This document shows, in pieces, positions 25,473 through 34,646 of a DNA stretch of 64,000 nt; the stretch's first letter is position 1; every line of letters starts with the position of its first letter. The DNA comes from CAVYBY01 sp963766935 (GTDB lineage Bacteria; Actinomycetota; UBA4738; HRBIN12). The stretch is from contig CAVYBY010000008.1 in assembly GCA_963766935.1 (NCBI GenBank), forward strand, positions 186,001-250,000, in the 5' to 3' direction. Below the pieces are notes generated by a model. It was given only the letters and a program-made list of their open reading frames with translations. It searched no databases and was not told the origin of the DNA. Position numbers and translations under genes: made by a program.

Positions 25473-26744
25473 ATGGCGATCCTCACGCTGGGCGTCTCGT
25501 TTCGTCGCGCCCCGCTCGACGTCCTGGAGCGGCTGGCGTTCTCCGACGACGACCTCGTCAAGGCCTACCGAATGGCCGCCGACGCCGACGGGGTCGGCGA
25601 GGCCGTCATCCTGTCGACCTGCAACCGAGTCGAGATCACGGCGGAAGTTCCCGCCTACCACGCCGGGTTCCTCGCCCTGAAGGAGCTCCTGTGCGACTCG
25701 CGCGGGGTCGAGCCCGACGAGCTGGCCGATCCCCTCTATTCGCACTGGGAGCAGGACGCCGTCGAGCACATCTTCGCCGTCGCCGCCGGCCTGGACTCCA
25801 TGCTGCTCGGTGAAACACAGATCGCAACGCAGGTTCGCGAAGCCCTTCGGCGCGCGGAGGCGGAAGGCCTCGCCGGACCCGTGCTCGCTCGGCTGTTCCA
25901 CGCGGCGAGCCGCGCCGGCCGTCGGGCGCGCCAGGAGACCGGACTCGGCGCCGCTCCCGATGCGTTCGTCGCGCTCGCGTCCGACCTGGCCGGCAGCGAG
26001 CTCGGCGGGCTGGAGGGCCGCGCCGCGGTCGTCGTCGGGGCCGGGCAGATGGCCGCGCTGGCCGTCGCGCACCTTCGGGGGCTCGGCGCCGGACCGATCC
26101 GGATCCTCAACCGGTCGGTCGAGCGCGCCCAGGTGCTCGCCGAACGAACCGGTGCCGAACACGGCTCGATGACGTCGCTCCCCGATGCCGTCGAGCGGGC
26201 CGACCTCGTCGTGTCCGCCACCGGAGCCGTCGGGCGCGTCCTCGAAGCTTCCACCGTGGCTGCCGCGATGCGCGGCCGTCCCGAGCGGCCGCTCGTCCTC
26301 GTGGACCTGGCCGTTCCCCGCGACGTGGATCCCGAGACCGCCGAGGTTCCCGGCGTCCGTCTGATCGACCTCGACTCGGTCCGCGACCGGCTGGGGGAGC
26401 ACGACCAAGCCGCGGCGCTGGAGATCCGGCGCGCCGGGGCGATCGTGGCCGAAGAGGTCCGGCGCTACGTCGTCCGCCGGCGCGGCGACGACTTCGCCCC
26501 GTTGATCCGCGCGCTCCGGGCTCACGGCGACGATGTCGTGCGATTCGAGATGCAGCGCCACTCCGCGCGCCTCGCCGACCTGACACCCGAGCAACGGGCA
26601 GGCGTCGAAGCGCTCGCCAACGGGATCGTCGCGAAGCTGCTGCACGACCCGATCGTCGAGCTGAAGGAACGCTCCGAGCCCGGCTCGGAGGGCGTGCACG
26701 CGCGCGTCCTCGCCGAGCTACTCGGGCTCGACCCGGATTCGTAA
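25473..26744 (+). CDS. hemA: Glutamyl-tRNA reductase
   Basis: First committed step of C5 haem synthesis: reduces glutamyl-tRNA to glutamate-1-semialdehyde with NADPH. 423 residues; the catalytic cysteine is C50 in AVILSTCNRVEI, at the canonical position; LLGETQIATQVREAL follows, and the NADPH domain has AVVVGAGQMAALAVAHL. The C-terminal helical dimer domain is present. Of three in-frame ATGs the one at 25473 gives the normal N-terminus MAILTLGVSFRRAPLDVLE and I prefer it. It is the head of hemA-hemC-hemD-hemB-hemL; hemC starts directly after its stop (TAAGTG). Confidence 0.95.
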   Translation: MAILTLGVSFRRAPLDVLERLAFSDDDLVKAYRMAADADGVGEAVILSTCNRVEITAEVPAYHAGFLALKELLCDSRGVEPDELADPLYSHWEQDAVEHIFAVAAGLDSMLLGETQIATQVREALRRAEAEGLAGPVLARLFHAASRAGRRARQETGLGAAPDAFVALASDLAGSELGGLEGRAAVVVGAGQMAALAVAHLRGLGAGPIRILNRSVERAQVLAERTGAEHGSMTSLPDAVERADLVVSATGAVGRVLEASTVAAAMRGRPERPLVLVDLAVPRDVDPETAEVPGVRLIDLDSVRDRLGEHDQAAALEIRRAGAIVAEEVRRYVVRRRGDDFAPLIRALRAHGDDVVRFEMQRHSARLADLTPEQRAGVEALANGIVAKLLHDPIVELKERSEPGSEGVHARVLAELLGLDPDS

Positions 26745-27647
26745 GTGACCGCGCTCCGGATCGGCACCCGCCGCTCCACGCTCGCCGTCGCCCAGGCGGA
26801 ACTGGTCCGCGAGCTGCTCGCCGGCGTCGGCGCCGACGCCGAGATCGTTCCGATGTCGACCCGCGGTGACGAGTCGCCACCGCCCACCGACGCCCCGCAC
26901 GGCATGAAGGGTCTGTGGACCGACGCGATCACCGAGGCGCTGCTTGCGGGCGAGATCGACATCGCGGTGCACTCGGCGAAGGACCTGCCGGCCGGGGAAA
27001 CCGAGGGGGTCGTGGTTGCCGGTGTCCCGGTTCGCGGCGATCCGCGCGACGTCTTGGTGCTGCGCGAAACCGGGTCCCTGACGCCGGGATCGGTCGTCGG
27101 GACATCGAGCGTGCGCCGGCGCGCCCAGTTGCTCGCCGCGTTCCCGGGAATCGCATTCGTCGATCTGCACGGCAACGTGGATACGCGCTTGCACCGGCTC
27201 GCGCAGCGCGAGGCCGACGCGGTGGTGTTGGCGGCGGCCGGCCTGCACCGGCTGGGGATCAGGCCGGCCGAAGCCCGGCCGCTCGAGCTCGACGTGATGG
27301 TCCCGGCGCCGGGGCAGGGAAGCCTGGCGTTGCAGTGCCGGATCGACGACTCGGTTGCGTCGCTTGCGATCGGGTCGGTGGACGACCCGCACTCGCACCG
27401 GGCATTCGACGCGGAGCGGGCGGTCGTCGCCCGTCTGGGCGGCGGGTGCGCCCTCCCGCTCGGCGCCTTCGCCACGGCGCTGCACGGCCGGGTGCATCTG
27501 ACCGCGCTCGTCGCCACCGCCGACGGCGAGACGATCCTTCGGTCGAGCGCCGAGGCCCGGTTCCCGGAGGATGCCGCCGAGCAGGTCACCGACGGGCTTC
27601 TCGCCCAGGGCGCCGCGCTGATCCTGGCCGCGATCGAGGATGCCTGA
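26745..27647 (+). CDS. hemC: Hydroxymethylbilane synthase (porphobilinogen deaminase)
   Basis: Polymerises four porphobilinogen units to hydroxymethylbilane. 300 residues, normal length. Catalytic D80 is in VHSAKDLPAG, the cofactor-binding loop is GTSSVRRRAQL, and C235 in LGGGCALPLGAFA carries the dipyrromethane cofactor. The GTG start follows the hemA stop without a gap; the 3' end overlaps hemD by eight bases. All key residues are present. Confidence 0.95.
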   Translation: MTALRIGTRRSTLAVAQAELVRELLAGVGADAEIVPMSTRGDESPPPTDAPHGMKGLWTDAITEALLAGEIDIAVHSAKDLPAGETEGVVVAGVPVRGDPRDVLVLRETGSLTPGSVVGTSSVRRRAQLLAAFPGIAFVDLHGNVDTRLHRLAQREADAVVLAAAGLHRLGIRPAEARPLELDVMVPAPGQGSLALQCRIDDSVASLAIGSVDDPHSHRAFDAERAVVARLGGGCALPLGAFATALHGRVHLTALVATADGETILRSSAEARFPEDAAEQVTDGLLAQGAALILAAIEDA

Positions 27648-28434
27648 GCCCAGGTCCGGACGCGCCGGGCGACGTCCGCTTTCGGGCCGGACCGTCCTCG
27701 TGACGCGGCCGTCGGGCCGAGAGGCGGCGTTCGTTCGCGAGCTCGAACGACGTGGCGCTCGGGTGCTCGCCGCCCCGACGATCCAGATCCACCCGGCGCG
27801 CTCCGCCGCGCTCACGAAGGCGCTCGGCGACCTGGAGCGCGAGCGGTTCTCCTGGATCGTCGTCACGAGCGTCGCCACGGTCGACATGCTCGCGGCGAGG
27901 ATGCGAGATCCCGCGGCAGTGCGGGCGCGCGTCGCGGCGATCGGCGAGGGAACGGCCGGCGCCCTGCGCGACTGGACCGGCCGGGCACCCGATCTGGTGC
28001 CGGCGACCTTCACGACCGCCGCGCTGGCGAGGGCCTTCCCCCGCGGGACCGGACGCGTCCTGTGCGCTCGCGCCGACATCGCGCCGCCGGGTCTGGAGGA
28101 CGAGCTCGCTCGCAAAGGCTGGACGGCCGAGCGCGTCGACGCCTACCGCACGCGGGTCCCCCGTTCGCTTCCGGCGGCCGCGCGGGCGGCGCTCCGCCGC
28201 GGCGAGATCGACGCCGTGACCTTCACGAGCGCATCCACCGTGCGAGGATTCGCGACCCTCGCGGGAACCGGCGTCGGCAGCGCCCGCGTCGTGTGCATCG
28301 GCCCCGTGACCGCCCATGCCGCCAGGGAGGGCGGCTTCCACGTCCACGCCGTGGCCCGCCCGCACACCGCGGCCGGTCTCGTCGAGGCCGTCGTTCGCGC
28401 CATCGGCCCCCGGCCCGCTACCCTGTCCCGATGA
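27640..28434 (+). CDS. hemD: Uroporphyrinogen-III synthase
   Basis: Cyclises hydroxymethylbilane with D-ring inversion to uroporphyrinogen III. 264 residues with the weakly conserved two-domain HemD pattern: LSGRTVLVTRPSGREAAFV at the start, VVTSVATVDMLAARM, and AVTFTSASTVRGFATLAG plus VVCIGPVTAHAAREGG in the second half. Identification rests on those motifs and on its place between hemC and hemB, overlapping both (eight and four bases). It may end the shared module of all tetrapyrrole routes. No methyltransferase domain is fused. Confidence 0.9.
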   Translation: MPEPRSGRAGRRPLSGRTVLVTRPSGREAAFVRELERRGARVLAAPTIQIHPARSAALTKALGDLERERFSWIVVTSVATVDMLAARMRDPAAVRARVAAIGEGTAGALRDWTGRAPDLVPATFTTAALARAFPRGTGRVLCARADIAPPGLEDELARKGWTAERVDAYRTRVPRSLPAAARAALRRGEIDAVTFTSASTVRGFATLAGTGVGSARVVCIGPVTAHAAREGGFHVHAVARPHTAAGLVEAVVRAIGPRPATLSR

Positions 28435-29414
28435 GCTTCCCCAGGCAGCGCTTCCGCCGCCTCCGCAGGACGCCGGCCATCCGGGCACTCGTGCGCGAGA
28501 CCGTCGTCCTGCCCGAGGATCTGATCGCGCCGCTGTTCGTGAAGGAGGGCATCTCCGAGGCGGCGCCCATCGGCTCGATGCCAGGTCAGCTCCAGCACAC
28601 GCTCGAGTCGCTCCGCAAGGAGGTCGTCGAGACGGCCGAGCGCGGCGTTCATGCGTTCATGCTCTTCGGCATCCCCGCGCACAAGGACGCCGAGGGATCG
28701 GAGGCCTGGAATGCCGAAGGCATTTCCCAGCGCGCGATCCGCGTGCTCCGTGAGGAGCTCGGCGACGACGCGGTCGTGATGTCGGATCTGTGTCTGGACG
28801 AGTACACGGACCACGGCCACTGCGGCGTCCTGAACGACCGCGGCGAGGTCGACAACGACGCGACGCTCGATCGATACCGGTCGATCGCGGTCGCGCAAGC
28901 GGCGGCGGGCGCGGACCTGGTCGGCCCGAGCGGCATGATGGACGGTCAGGTCGCCGCCATCCGCGACGCATTGGACGACGCCGGCCATACGGATGCCGGG
29001 ATCATCGCGTACGCCGCGAAGTTCGCGAGCGCGCTCTACGGGCCGTTCCGCGACGCCGCGGAGTGCGCGCCGCGGTTCGGCGACCGCACCGGGTATCAGC
29101 AGGATCCGGCCAACGCCGACGAAGCCGTGCGCGAGATCCGCGCCGATATCGAGCAGGGAGCCGACATCGTGATGATCAAGCCGGCCCTTCCCTACCTCGA
29201 CGTGATCCGCCGGGCAAAAGACGAGACCGCGTTCCCGATGGCCGCGTACAACGTCAGCGGCGAGTACGCGATGGTGAAGGCGGCGGCGGCGAACGGGTGG
29301 CTGGACGAGCGCCGGCTGGCGATGGAGATCCTCACGTCGATCCGGCGGGCCGGAGCCGACCTAGTCCTCACCTACCACGCGAAAGACGCCGCGGACTGGC
29401 TCCGCAACGGCTGA
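28431..29414 (+). CDS. hemB: Porphobilinogen synthase (delta-aminolevulinate dehydratase)
   Basis: Condenses two 5-aminolevulinate molecules to porphobilinogen. 327 residues. The Schiff-base lysines are K197 (YAAKFASALYGPF) and K250 (VMIKPALPYLDV). The metal loop reads DLCLDEYTDHGHCG: C121 and C131 are kept, but the middle zinc cysteine is an aspartate (D123), so the metal site is mixed and its metal preference may differ from plain zinc enzymes. The ATG at 28431 overlaps the hemD stop (ATGA). Confidence 0.95.
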   Translation: MSFPRQRFRRLRRTPAIRALVRETVVLPEDLIAPLFVKEGISEAAPIGSMPGQLQHTLESLRKEVVETAERGVHAFMLFGIPAHKDAEGSEAWNAEGISQRAIRVLREELGDDAVVMSDLCLDEYTDHGHCGVLNDRGEVDNDATLDRYRSIAVAQAAAGADLVGPSGMMDGQVAAIRDALDDAGHTDAGIIAYAAKFASALYGPFRDAAECAPRFGDRTGYQQDPANADEAVREIRADIEQGADIVMIKPALPYLDVIRRAKDETAFPMAAYNVSGEYAMVKAAAANGWLDERRLAMEILTSIRRAGADLVLTYHAKDAADWLRNG

Positions 29415-29450
29415 GCGCGAACGATCGGCCGGCCACCGGCGGACGCTGAC

Positions 29451-30725
29451 GTGACAACATCCGACGAGCTGTTCGCCCGGGCGCTCGAGCTCGTGCCCGG
29501 GGGCGTCAACTCTCCGGTCCGCGCGTTCGGTGCGGTCGGCGGGCTCCCGCGGGTGATCGCCAGCGGCGACGGCGCGTGGATCGTGGATGTCGACGGCAAG
29601 CGCTACATCGACTTCGTCCAGTCGTGGGGCGCGCTGTTGTTCGGTCATGCGCGCAAGGAGATCATCGAGGCTGTGATCGACGCCGCGCGGCGGGGCACCT
29701 CGTTCGGCGCGCCGGCCGAGGGCGAGGTGGCACTCGCCGAGCTGATCGTGAACGCGGTTCCCAGCATCGAATCGGTGCGGCTCACGAGCTCGGGGACCGA
29801 GGCCGCGATGAGCGCGGTGCGGCTGGCGCGCGGCACCACCGGGCGCGACGGGATCGTCACGTTCGAAGGCGGGTACCACGGCCACGCAGACGCTCTGCTC
29901 GCCGCGCGAGCGGGATCGGGTCTGGCGACGTTCGGCATCCCGCGATCGCCGGGCGTCACCGAAGGCGCGGTGCGCGACACGCTCACGGCGCCCTACAACG
30001 ACCTCGGGGAGGTCCGGGCCCTGTTCGAGGCGAACCCGGATCGGATCGCGGCCGTCCTGGTCGAGCCGGTCGCCGCGAACATGGGCGTCGTGCCACCCCA
30101 GCCCGGCTTCCTCGAAGGGCTCCGGGCGCTCTGCGACAAGCACGGCGCGCTCCTCGTCTTCGACGAGGTCATCACGGGGTTCCGTATCGACTACGGCGGC
30201 GCGCAGACGGTCTTCGGCGTCACGCCGGACCTCACCGTGCTGGGGAAGGTCATGGGCGGCGGTCTCCCCTGTGCGGCCTTCGGCGGACGGCGCGACGTGA
30301 TGGAGCAGCTCGCCCCGGTCGGTCCCGTGTACCAGGCCGGCACGCTGTCGGGAAATCCCGTCGCGGTGGCGGCGGGGATCGCCGCGCTCAACCTGGCCCG
30401 GAGCACCGACCCGTACCCGGGGCTGGAACGCACCGCCGTCGAGCTCGTGGACGGACTCGGCGCCGCGTTCGATCGCGCCGGCGTCCCCGCCACGATCAAT
30501 CGCGCCCGCTCACTCTTCAGCGTGTTCTTCACGGCGGACCCGGTGCGAAGCTTCGCCGACGCGGGGGCGGCCGACCACGACCGCTACGCGAGGTTCTTCC
30601 ACCACATGCTGGATCGAGGGATCTCGCTGCCGCCATCGGGGTACGAGTTGTGGACGATCGGAACGGCGCACGGCCCCGGCGAGATCGAAAAGACGCTCGA
30701 GGCCGCGCGCTCGTTTTCCGGGTAG
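29451..30725 (+). CDS. hemL: Glutamate-1-semialdehyde 2,1-aminomutase
   Basis: PLP enzyme that converts glutamate-1-semialdehyde to 5-aminolevulinate; with hemA it defines the C5 route. 424 residues; LVPGGVNSPVRAFGAVGG at the N-terminus is typical, LLVFDEVITGFRID contains the cofactor aspartate, and K266 in LTVLGKVMGGGLP binds PLP. GTG start at 29451, 36 bases after hemB. The gene converges with a small PAS gene four bases after its stop. Confidence 0.95.
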   Translation: MTTSDELFARALELVPGGVNSPVRAFGAVGGLPRVIASGDGAWIVDVDGKRYIDFVQSWGALLFGHARKEIIEAVIDAARRGTSFGAPAEGEVALAELIVNAVPSIESVRLTSSGTEAAMSAVRLARGTTGRDGIVTFEGGYHGHADALLAARAGSGLATFGIPRSPGVTEGAVRDTLTAPYNDLGEVRALFEANPDRIAAVLVEPVAANMGVVPPQPGFLEGLRALCDKHGALLVFDEVITGFRIDYGGAQTVFGVTPDLTVLGKVMGGGLPCAAFGGRRDVMEQLAPVGPVYQAGTLSGNPVAVAAGIAALNLARSTDPYPGLERTAVELVDGLGAAFDRAGVPATINRARSLFSVFFTADPVRSFADAGAADHDRYARFFHHMLDRGISLPPSGYELWTIGTAHGPGEIEKTLEAARSFSG

Positions 30726-30729
30726 GACG

Positions 30730-31197
30730 CTAGGCGACCCTCGCGCCGACGAGATCCGCGGCGGCCGGCGACACGGGCTCGCGGGGCTCGCGCCGCGCGA
30801 TGGTGAACGTACCGATCACCCGGTCGTCGCCGTCGTGCGCCGCGGCGACGCGGCACCGCAGCCGGCCGTTCCCGGGTCCTTCGAGAGTGAAGGTCGAGGT
30901 CTGACCCGTCAACGCGGCCGTGTGCGCCTCGAGAACGGCAAGGTTCTGCCCTTCCATGCCGAACACGTCCAGGATCTCGCGACCCTCCGACTTGTCCCGA
31001 TCCATCCCTATCAGGCGGATGGCGGCGTCGCTCACGGTCTTCAGCCGGAGCGCCGCGTCGGTGCTCCACAGGAACATGCTTCGCTCCCTCGTCCGCCGCG
31101 GTGAGACGGCGACCATGCGCTGACTGCGGCCGGCCGCACCCGAAGGGGTCCACGACGGCTGCGAATCCGTGATCCCGAACAACTCCCACTGACGCAT
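30730..31197 (-). CDS. Small stand-alone PAS-domain protein
   Basis: 155 residues with one PAS-like fold at about 45-145: FLWSTDAALRLKTVSDAAIR, then GREILDVFGM, HTAALTGQTSTFTLEG and DRVIGTFTIARR as the last strand. There is no output domain. Such proteins are usually partners of other signalling proteins or remnants of larger ones. ATG at 31197; the gap of 258 bases to the divergent msrA has no other gene. Function unknown; haem or another ligand in the PAS pocket cannot be judged from sequence. Confidence 0.6.
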   Translation of the reverse strand: MRQWELFGITDSQPSWTPSGAAGRSQRMVAVSPRRTRERSMFLWSTDAALRLKTVSDAAIRLIGMDRDKSEGREILDVFGMEGQNLAVLEAHTAALTGQTSTFTLEGPGNGRLRCRVAAAHDGDDRVIGTFTIARREPREPVSPAAADLVGARVA

Positions 31198-31455
31198 CGC
31201 AATCACCCTCCCGGTGACTTGGTGGCTTCCCACTCCTTTCGGATCGGCGGGCGCCCGGAGCGCAGTCGGCCCGCCGGGGGGTTTCGAGGTACCGGTGGCG
31301 TCGGCCACGGCTCCTACGTGACGGGGCGCCCGGGGTTTAGGACCATCAGCGACCCACGCGCGTTCACGGAATGCGCGGGTCACCAAGGGCGTTTTTGCAA
31401 GTGCATCGACCTCGCAACCGAATCCCCGATGCACGCCGACGGCAAGGAGACGAAG

Positions 31456-32010
31456 ATGGAACCCATGACGAGTGAGATTGCGACCTTCGGGGCCGGCTGT
31501 TTCTGGGGCGTCGAGTACGTCTTCGCCCGCGTCCCGGGTGTCACCGGGGTCCAGTCCGGATACAGCGGAGGGGTCACTGCCTCGCCGACGTACCGGGATG
31601 TGTGCTCGCACACGACCGGTCACGCGGAGGTCGTCCGCGTGACGTTCGATCCCGCCCGCGTGTCGTACGAGCAGCTGGTCGAGGTGTTCTGGGCGATGCA
31701 CGACCCGACGCAGGTCGACCGGCAGGGACCCGACGTCGGCGACCAGTATCGGAGCGTCATCTTCACGCACTCCGACGAGCAGCAGCGCGTCGCGGAGGCT
31801 TCGCGTGAGCGCGCGTGGTCGCGTTACGACCGTCCGATCGCGACCGAGATCCTTCCGGCGCCGGAGTTCTACCCGGCCGAGGACTACCACCAGTCCTACT
31901 ACGACCGGAACGGCCACACCCCGTACTGCCACGTGGTCCCGACACGAACCCTCGAGCAGCTCGGCCTGATCCCGGCGACCCCGCCTCAGAGCGCGCACCC
32001 CGTATCCTGA
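31456..32010 (+). CDS. msrA: Peptide-methionine (S)-S-oxide reductase
   Basis: Repairs oxidised methionine in proteins. 184 residues with the catalytic cysteine in ATFGAGCFWGVEYVF and the substrate loop DYHQSYYDRNGHTPYC. The ATG at 31456 has AAGGAG with a six-base spacer. Longer upstream readings from 31219 lack sense relative to the family, so I reject them. The gene is divergent from the PAS protein and is followed after four bases by a HAD phosphatase. Confidence 0.95.
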   Translation: MEPMTSEIATFGAGCFWGVEYVFARVPGVTGVQSGYSGGVTASPTYRDVCSHTTGHAEVVRVTFDPARVSYEQLVEVFWAMHDPTQVDRQGPDVGDQYRSVIFTHSDEQQRVAEASRERAWSRYDRPIATEILPAPEFYPAEDYHQSYYDRNGHTPYCHVVPTRTLEQLGLIPATPPQSAHPVS

Positions 32011-32014
32011 CGGC

Positions 32015-32671
32015 GTGGCAGCACCCTCGGCCGTCCTGATCGATCTGTACGACACGCTCGTGTGGAGCGAGTGGTCCTTGATCCGCGACGCGTTCGCTGA
32101 GCGGCTCGGCGTCTCGGCCGCCGACCTGCTTCACGCCTTCGAGCAGACCCGCGACCTTCGGGGCGTGGGCGCCTACGACGACGCGGCCGGCGACGCGGCC
32201 GTGCTCGTCGAGGCGCTCGGGATCGCTCCAGACCAAGCTCTCGTCGGCGAGCTGACCAAGCTCGAGCGCGACCGGCTCGTCACCTCGGTGCACTTGCACG
32301 AGGATTCGATCCCGGTTCTGCGGGAGCTTCGCAAGCGCGGCGTCAAGACGGCGCTCGTCAGCAACTGCTCGCACGCCACGCGGCCGGTCGTCGACCGGCT
32401 CGGTCTCGAAGACGAGTTCGACACGGTCGTCCTGTCGTTCGAGGTCGGCTCGCTCAAACCCGAGCCGGCGATCTACCTGGCCGCGCTCGAACGGCTCGAC
32501 ACTGCGCCCTCCGACGCGGTTTTCGTGGACGACCAGCCCGCCTATTGCGACGGCGCCGCCGCCGTCGGGATCCAGGCTCGCCTCATTGCTCGAGGTCCCA
32601 CGGATGCGGCCGCCTCCAACGGGCACGTCGTGATCCGCGACCTGCGGACACTCTTGGACGAACGTCGATGA
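32015..32671 (+). CDS. HAD-superfamily hydrolase
   Basis: 218-residue HAD phosphatase-like enzyme: motif I VLIDLYDTLVW, motif II ALVSNCSHAT, the lysine of motif III in GSLKPEPAIYLAAL, and motif IV AVFVDDQPAYCDGAA. A C1-type helical cap lies between motifs I and II. It probably dephosphorylates a small molecule; substrate unknown. GTG at 32015; stop overlaps the PPK2 start (ATGA), so the two are coupled. Confidence 0.85.
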   Translation: MAAPSAVLIDLYDTLVWSEWSLIRDAFAERLGVSAADLLHAFEQTRDLRGVGAYDDAAGDAAVLVEALGIAPDQALVGELTKLERDRLVTSVHLHEDSIPVLRELRKRGVKTALVSNCSHATRPVVDRLGLEDEFDTVVLSFEVGSLKPEPAIYLAALERLDTAPSDAVFVDDQPAYCDGAAAVGIQARLIARGPTDAAASNGHVVIRDLRTLLDERR

Positions 32672-33498
32672 CGCACCACGGCGAGAAGCGTCCGGATCGA
32701 TTCCCGAAGAAGCTCTACGAGAAGGCGCTGCTCGATCTGCAGGAGGGGCTCGTAAAGATGGAGCAGTGGGTCCAGGAAACCGATGCCCGCGTGCTCGTCA
32801 TCTTCGAGGGACGCGACGCGGCCGGAAAGGGCGGCACGATCAAGCGGATCACCGCGCATCTCAACCCACGCGTCACGCGCCACATTGCCCTGCCAAAGCC
32901 GAACGACCGGGAGATCGGGCAGTGGTACTTCGAGCGGTACGTCGCGCAGCTGCCGTCGCGCGGCGAGATCTGCTTGTTCGACCGGAGCTGGTACAACCGA
33001 GCGGGGATCGAGCGCGTGCTCGGTTTCTGCACGGCCGAGGAGTACCAGCGGTTCCTGCGTCAGTGCCCGATCTTCGAGCGCCTCTTGATCGAGGACGGGA
33101 TCATCCTGATCAAGTACTGGTTCTCCGTCAGCGACAAGGAACAGGAGCGCAGGCTCCGCGCCCGTGCCGACGACCCGCTTCGGCGGTGGAAGCTCTCCGA
33201 TACCGACATCTACTCGCGGACGCGCTGGGTCGACTACTCACGCGCGAAGGACGACATGTTCATCCACACCGACATCCCCCAGGCGCCGTGGTACGTGGTC
33301 GAGGCCGACGACAAACGCAGGGCGCGGCTCAACTGCATCGCGCATCTGTTGTCGAAGATTCCGATCGAGGAGCGCGAGCTCCCGGAAGTCGAGATCCCGC
33401 CACGTCAGCGCGACGAAGGGTACAAACGCCCGCCGAAGGATCTCTCCACATACGTGCCGGACTACGCCGCGGAGGTGCTCTCCGCGGCCGGAGACTGA
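32668..33498 (+). CDS. ppk2: Polyphosphate kinase 2 family
   Basis: 276 residues of a PPK2 enzyme that transfers phosphate between polyphosphate and nucleotides. Walker A is VIFEGRDAAGKGGTIKR, the DRSWYNRAG motif is Walker B, the lid region is IKYWFSVSDKEQERRLRARA, followed by DPLRRWKLSDTD. These features and the length point to a class I-type (one-domain) PPK2. The direction (nucleotide phosphorylation or polyP synthesis) cannot be told from sequence. Coupled to the HAD gene; both may concern phosphate/nucleotide balance. Confidence 0.92.
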   Translation: MTHHGEKRPDRFPKKLYEKALLDLQEGLVKMEQWVQETDARVLVIFEGRDAAGKGGTIKRITAHLNPRVTRHIALPKPNDREIGQWYFERYVAQLPSRGEICLFDRSWYNRAGIERVLGFCTAEEYQRFLRQCPIFERLLIEDGIILIKYWFSVSDKEQERRLRARADDPLRRWKLSDTDIYSRTRWVDYSRAKDDMFIHTDIPQAPWYVVEADDKRRARLNCIAHLLSKIPIEERELPEVEIPPRQRDEGYKRPPKDLSTYVPDYAAEVLSAAGD

Positions 33499-33521
33499 TC
33501 CGGCCCGCTCGGGCTTCTCGC

Positions 33522-33896
33522 TCAGGCCTCTTGGTTCAATGCGAGGGTGTTGCCCTCGCTGTCCTTGAACCAGCAGCCCTTCCCGCCTTCGAACTCGGCG
33601 ACCCCGTCGTCGGTCTTGAGGCCCGGGAAGTCGTACTCCTCGAACGTCACGCCGCGGCCACGAAGATCGGCCATCTCGGCTCGGATGTCCGTCACCTGCC
33701 AGCCGGCAAGCGTGTTCTGCGCGGTGCCGGCGAACGACGTCGGGTAGAGAAGGAACTGTGTTCCGCCGCACTCATACCTGAGACCGTCGGCGCGCTCTTC
33801 GGCCGGCTTCAGGTCGAGCTTCTCCTCGTACCAGGTACGGGCGCGATCGATGTCGGCCGCGGGCAGGGTCGGGATGATCGGACAGTCGGACAGCAT
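33522..33896 (-). CDS. VOC-family (glyoxalase-like) protein
   Basis: 124 residues with the two beta-alpha-beta-beta-beta modules of the vicinal-oxygen-chelate fold: PTLPAADIDRARTWYEEKL starts the first, VTDIRAEMADLRGRGV the second, and it ends CWFKDSEGNTLALNQE with a potential metal glutamate. Short single-domain VOC proteins may be glyoxalases, dioxygenases or antibiotic-binding proteins; specific function unknown. ATG at 33896; converges with ppk2. Confidence 0.8.
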   Translation of the reverse strand: MLSDCPIIPTLPAADIDRARTWYEEKLDLKPAEERADGLRYECGGTQFLLYPTSFAGTAQNTLAGWQVTDIRAEMADLRGRGVTFEEYDFPGLKTDDGVAEFEGGKGCWFKDSEGNTLALNQEA

Positions 33897-33968
33897 GTGC
33901 TTCCCCCTTCGTCCTGTGGCGAGCCCCCATCGTCGGCCCGCCGGGGTCGATTGGTCAAGCCGCGCTGC

Positions 33969-34646
33969 TCAGACCAGGTCGTCGAGGACCTCGGCCACCG
34001 GTTTACGGATGCCCGTGACGAAGGGCGTCTCGACCTTCGTATACAGGCGCGCCTTGGCGTCGCGGAGGCGGCGGATGCAGTCGACGAGCGTGTCCGCACG
34101 CTCGGCCTCGAACGCGAGAATCCACTCCCAGTCACCCAACGCGAAGGCGCTCGTCGTGTTTGCCAGCACGCCGGGAAACTCCCGTCCCATCACGCCGTGC
34201 TCCGCCAGCAGGGCGCTCCGCTCCTCCTTGGACAGGAGGTACCACTCGGGGGTGCGGACGAAGGGGTAGACGCACATGAACTTTCGCGGCGGCTCGCCGC
34301 GGACGAACGCGGGTTGATGGTCCGGAGAGAACTCGGCCGGTTTGACGGCGCCCATGAAGTTCCAGACCGGATCGAGGAGGTCGCCGGCGTGCGTTCGCCG
34401 GAACTCCACCAGGAACCGCTGGATCTCCTCGACGACGGTTCCGACCAGCCAGAGCATGAGATCGGCGTCGGCGCGGAACCCGACGGTGGAGTACGTCCCC
34501 CGCACCTCGACGCGCCCGTCCCAGGCTTTGACGAGGTTCTCGATCTCCTGGGCTGCGCCGAGACGTTCCTCCGGATCCTCGAGTGCCTCGCGGAGCTCGG
34601 ACGAGGCGCGGAACACCGGGTAGTGCGCGTAGATCGTCTCGCTCAT
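33969..34646 (-). CDS. hemQ: Coproheme decarboxylase (HemQ/ChdC)
   Basis: Last enzyme of the coproporphyrin-dependent route: oxidative decarboxylation of coprohaem III to haem b. 225 residues of the chlorite-dismutase fold. The segment KFMCVYPFVRTPEWYLLSK and AEHGVMGREFPGV, then FALGDWEWILAFEAE are characteristic of actinobacterial ChdC, which lacks the firmicute active-site tyrosine arrangement. The ATG at 34646 overlaps the hemY stop (ATGA). Its presence with hemY and hemH shows that this organism makes haem through coproporphyrin. Confidence 0.93.
   Translation of the reverse strand: MSETIYAHYPVFRASSELREALEDPEERLGAAQEIENLVKAWDGRVEVRGTYSTVGFRADADLMLWLVGTVVEEIQRFLVEFRRTHAGDLLDPVWNFMGAVKPAEFSPDHQPAFVRGEPPRKFMCVYPFVRTPEWYLLSKEERSALLAEHGVMGREFPGVLANTTSAFALGDWEWILAFEAERADTLVDCIRRLRDAKARLYTKVETPFVTGIRKPVAEVLDDLV

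Noticed and set aside
31219..31455. N-terminal extension of msrA from 31219
   Set aside because: The ribosome-binding site AAGGAG and the family N-terminus support the ATG at 31456; the upstream part has no similarity to MsrA or a signal peptide.
33503..33514. Hairpin GCCC-GCTC-GGGC between ppk2 and the VOC gene as terminator
   Set aside because: Only four base pairs and no T-tract beyond TTCT; too weak to support.
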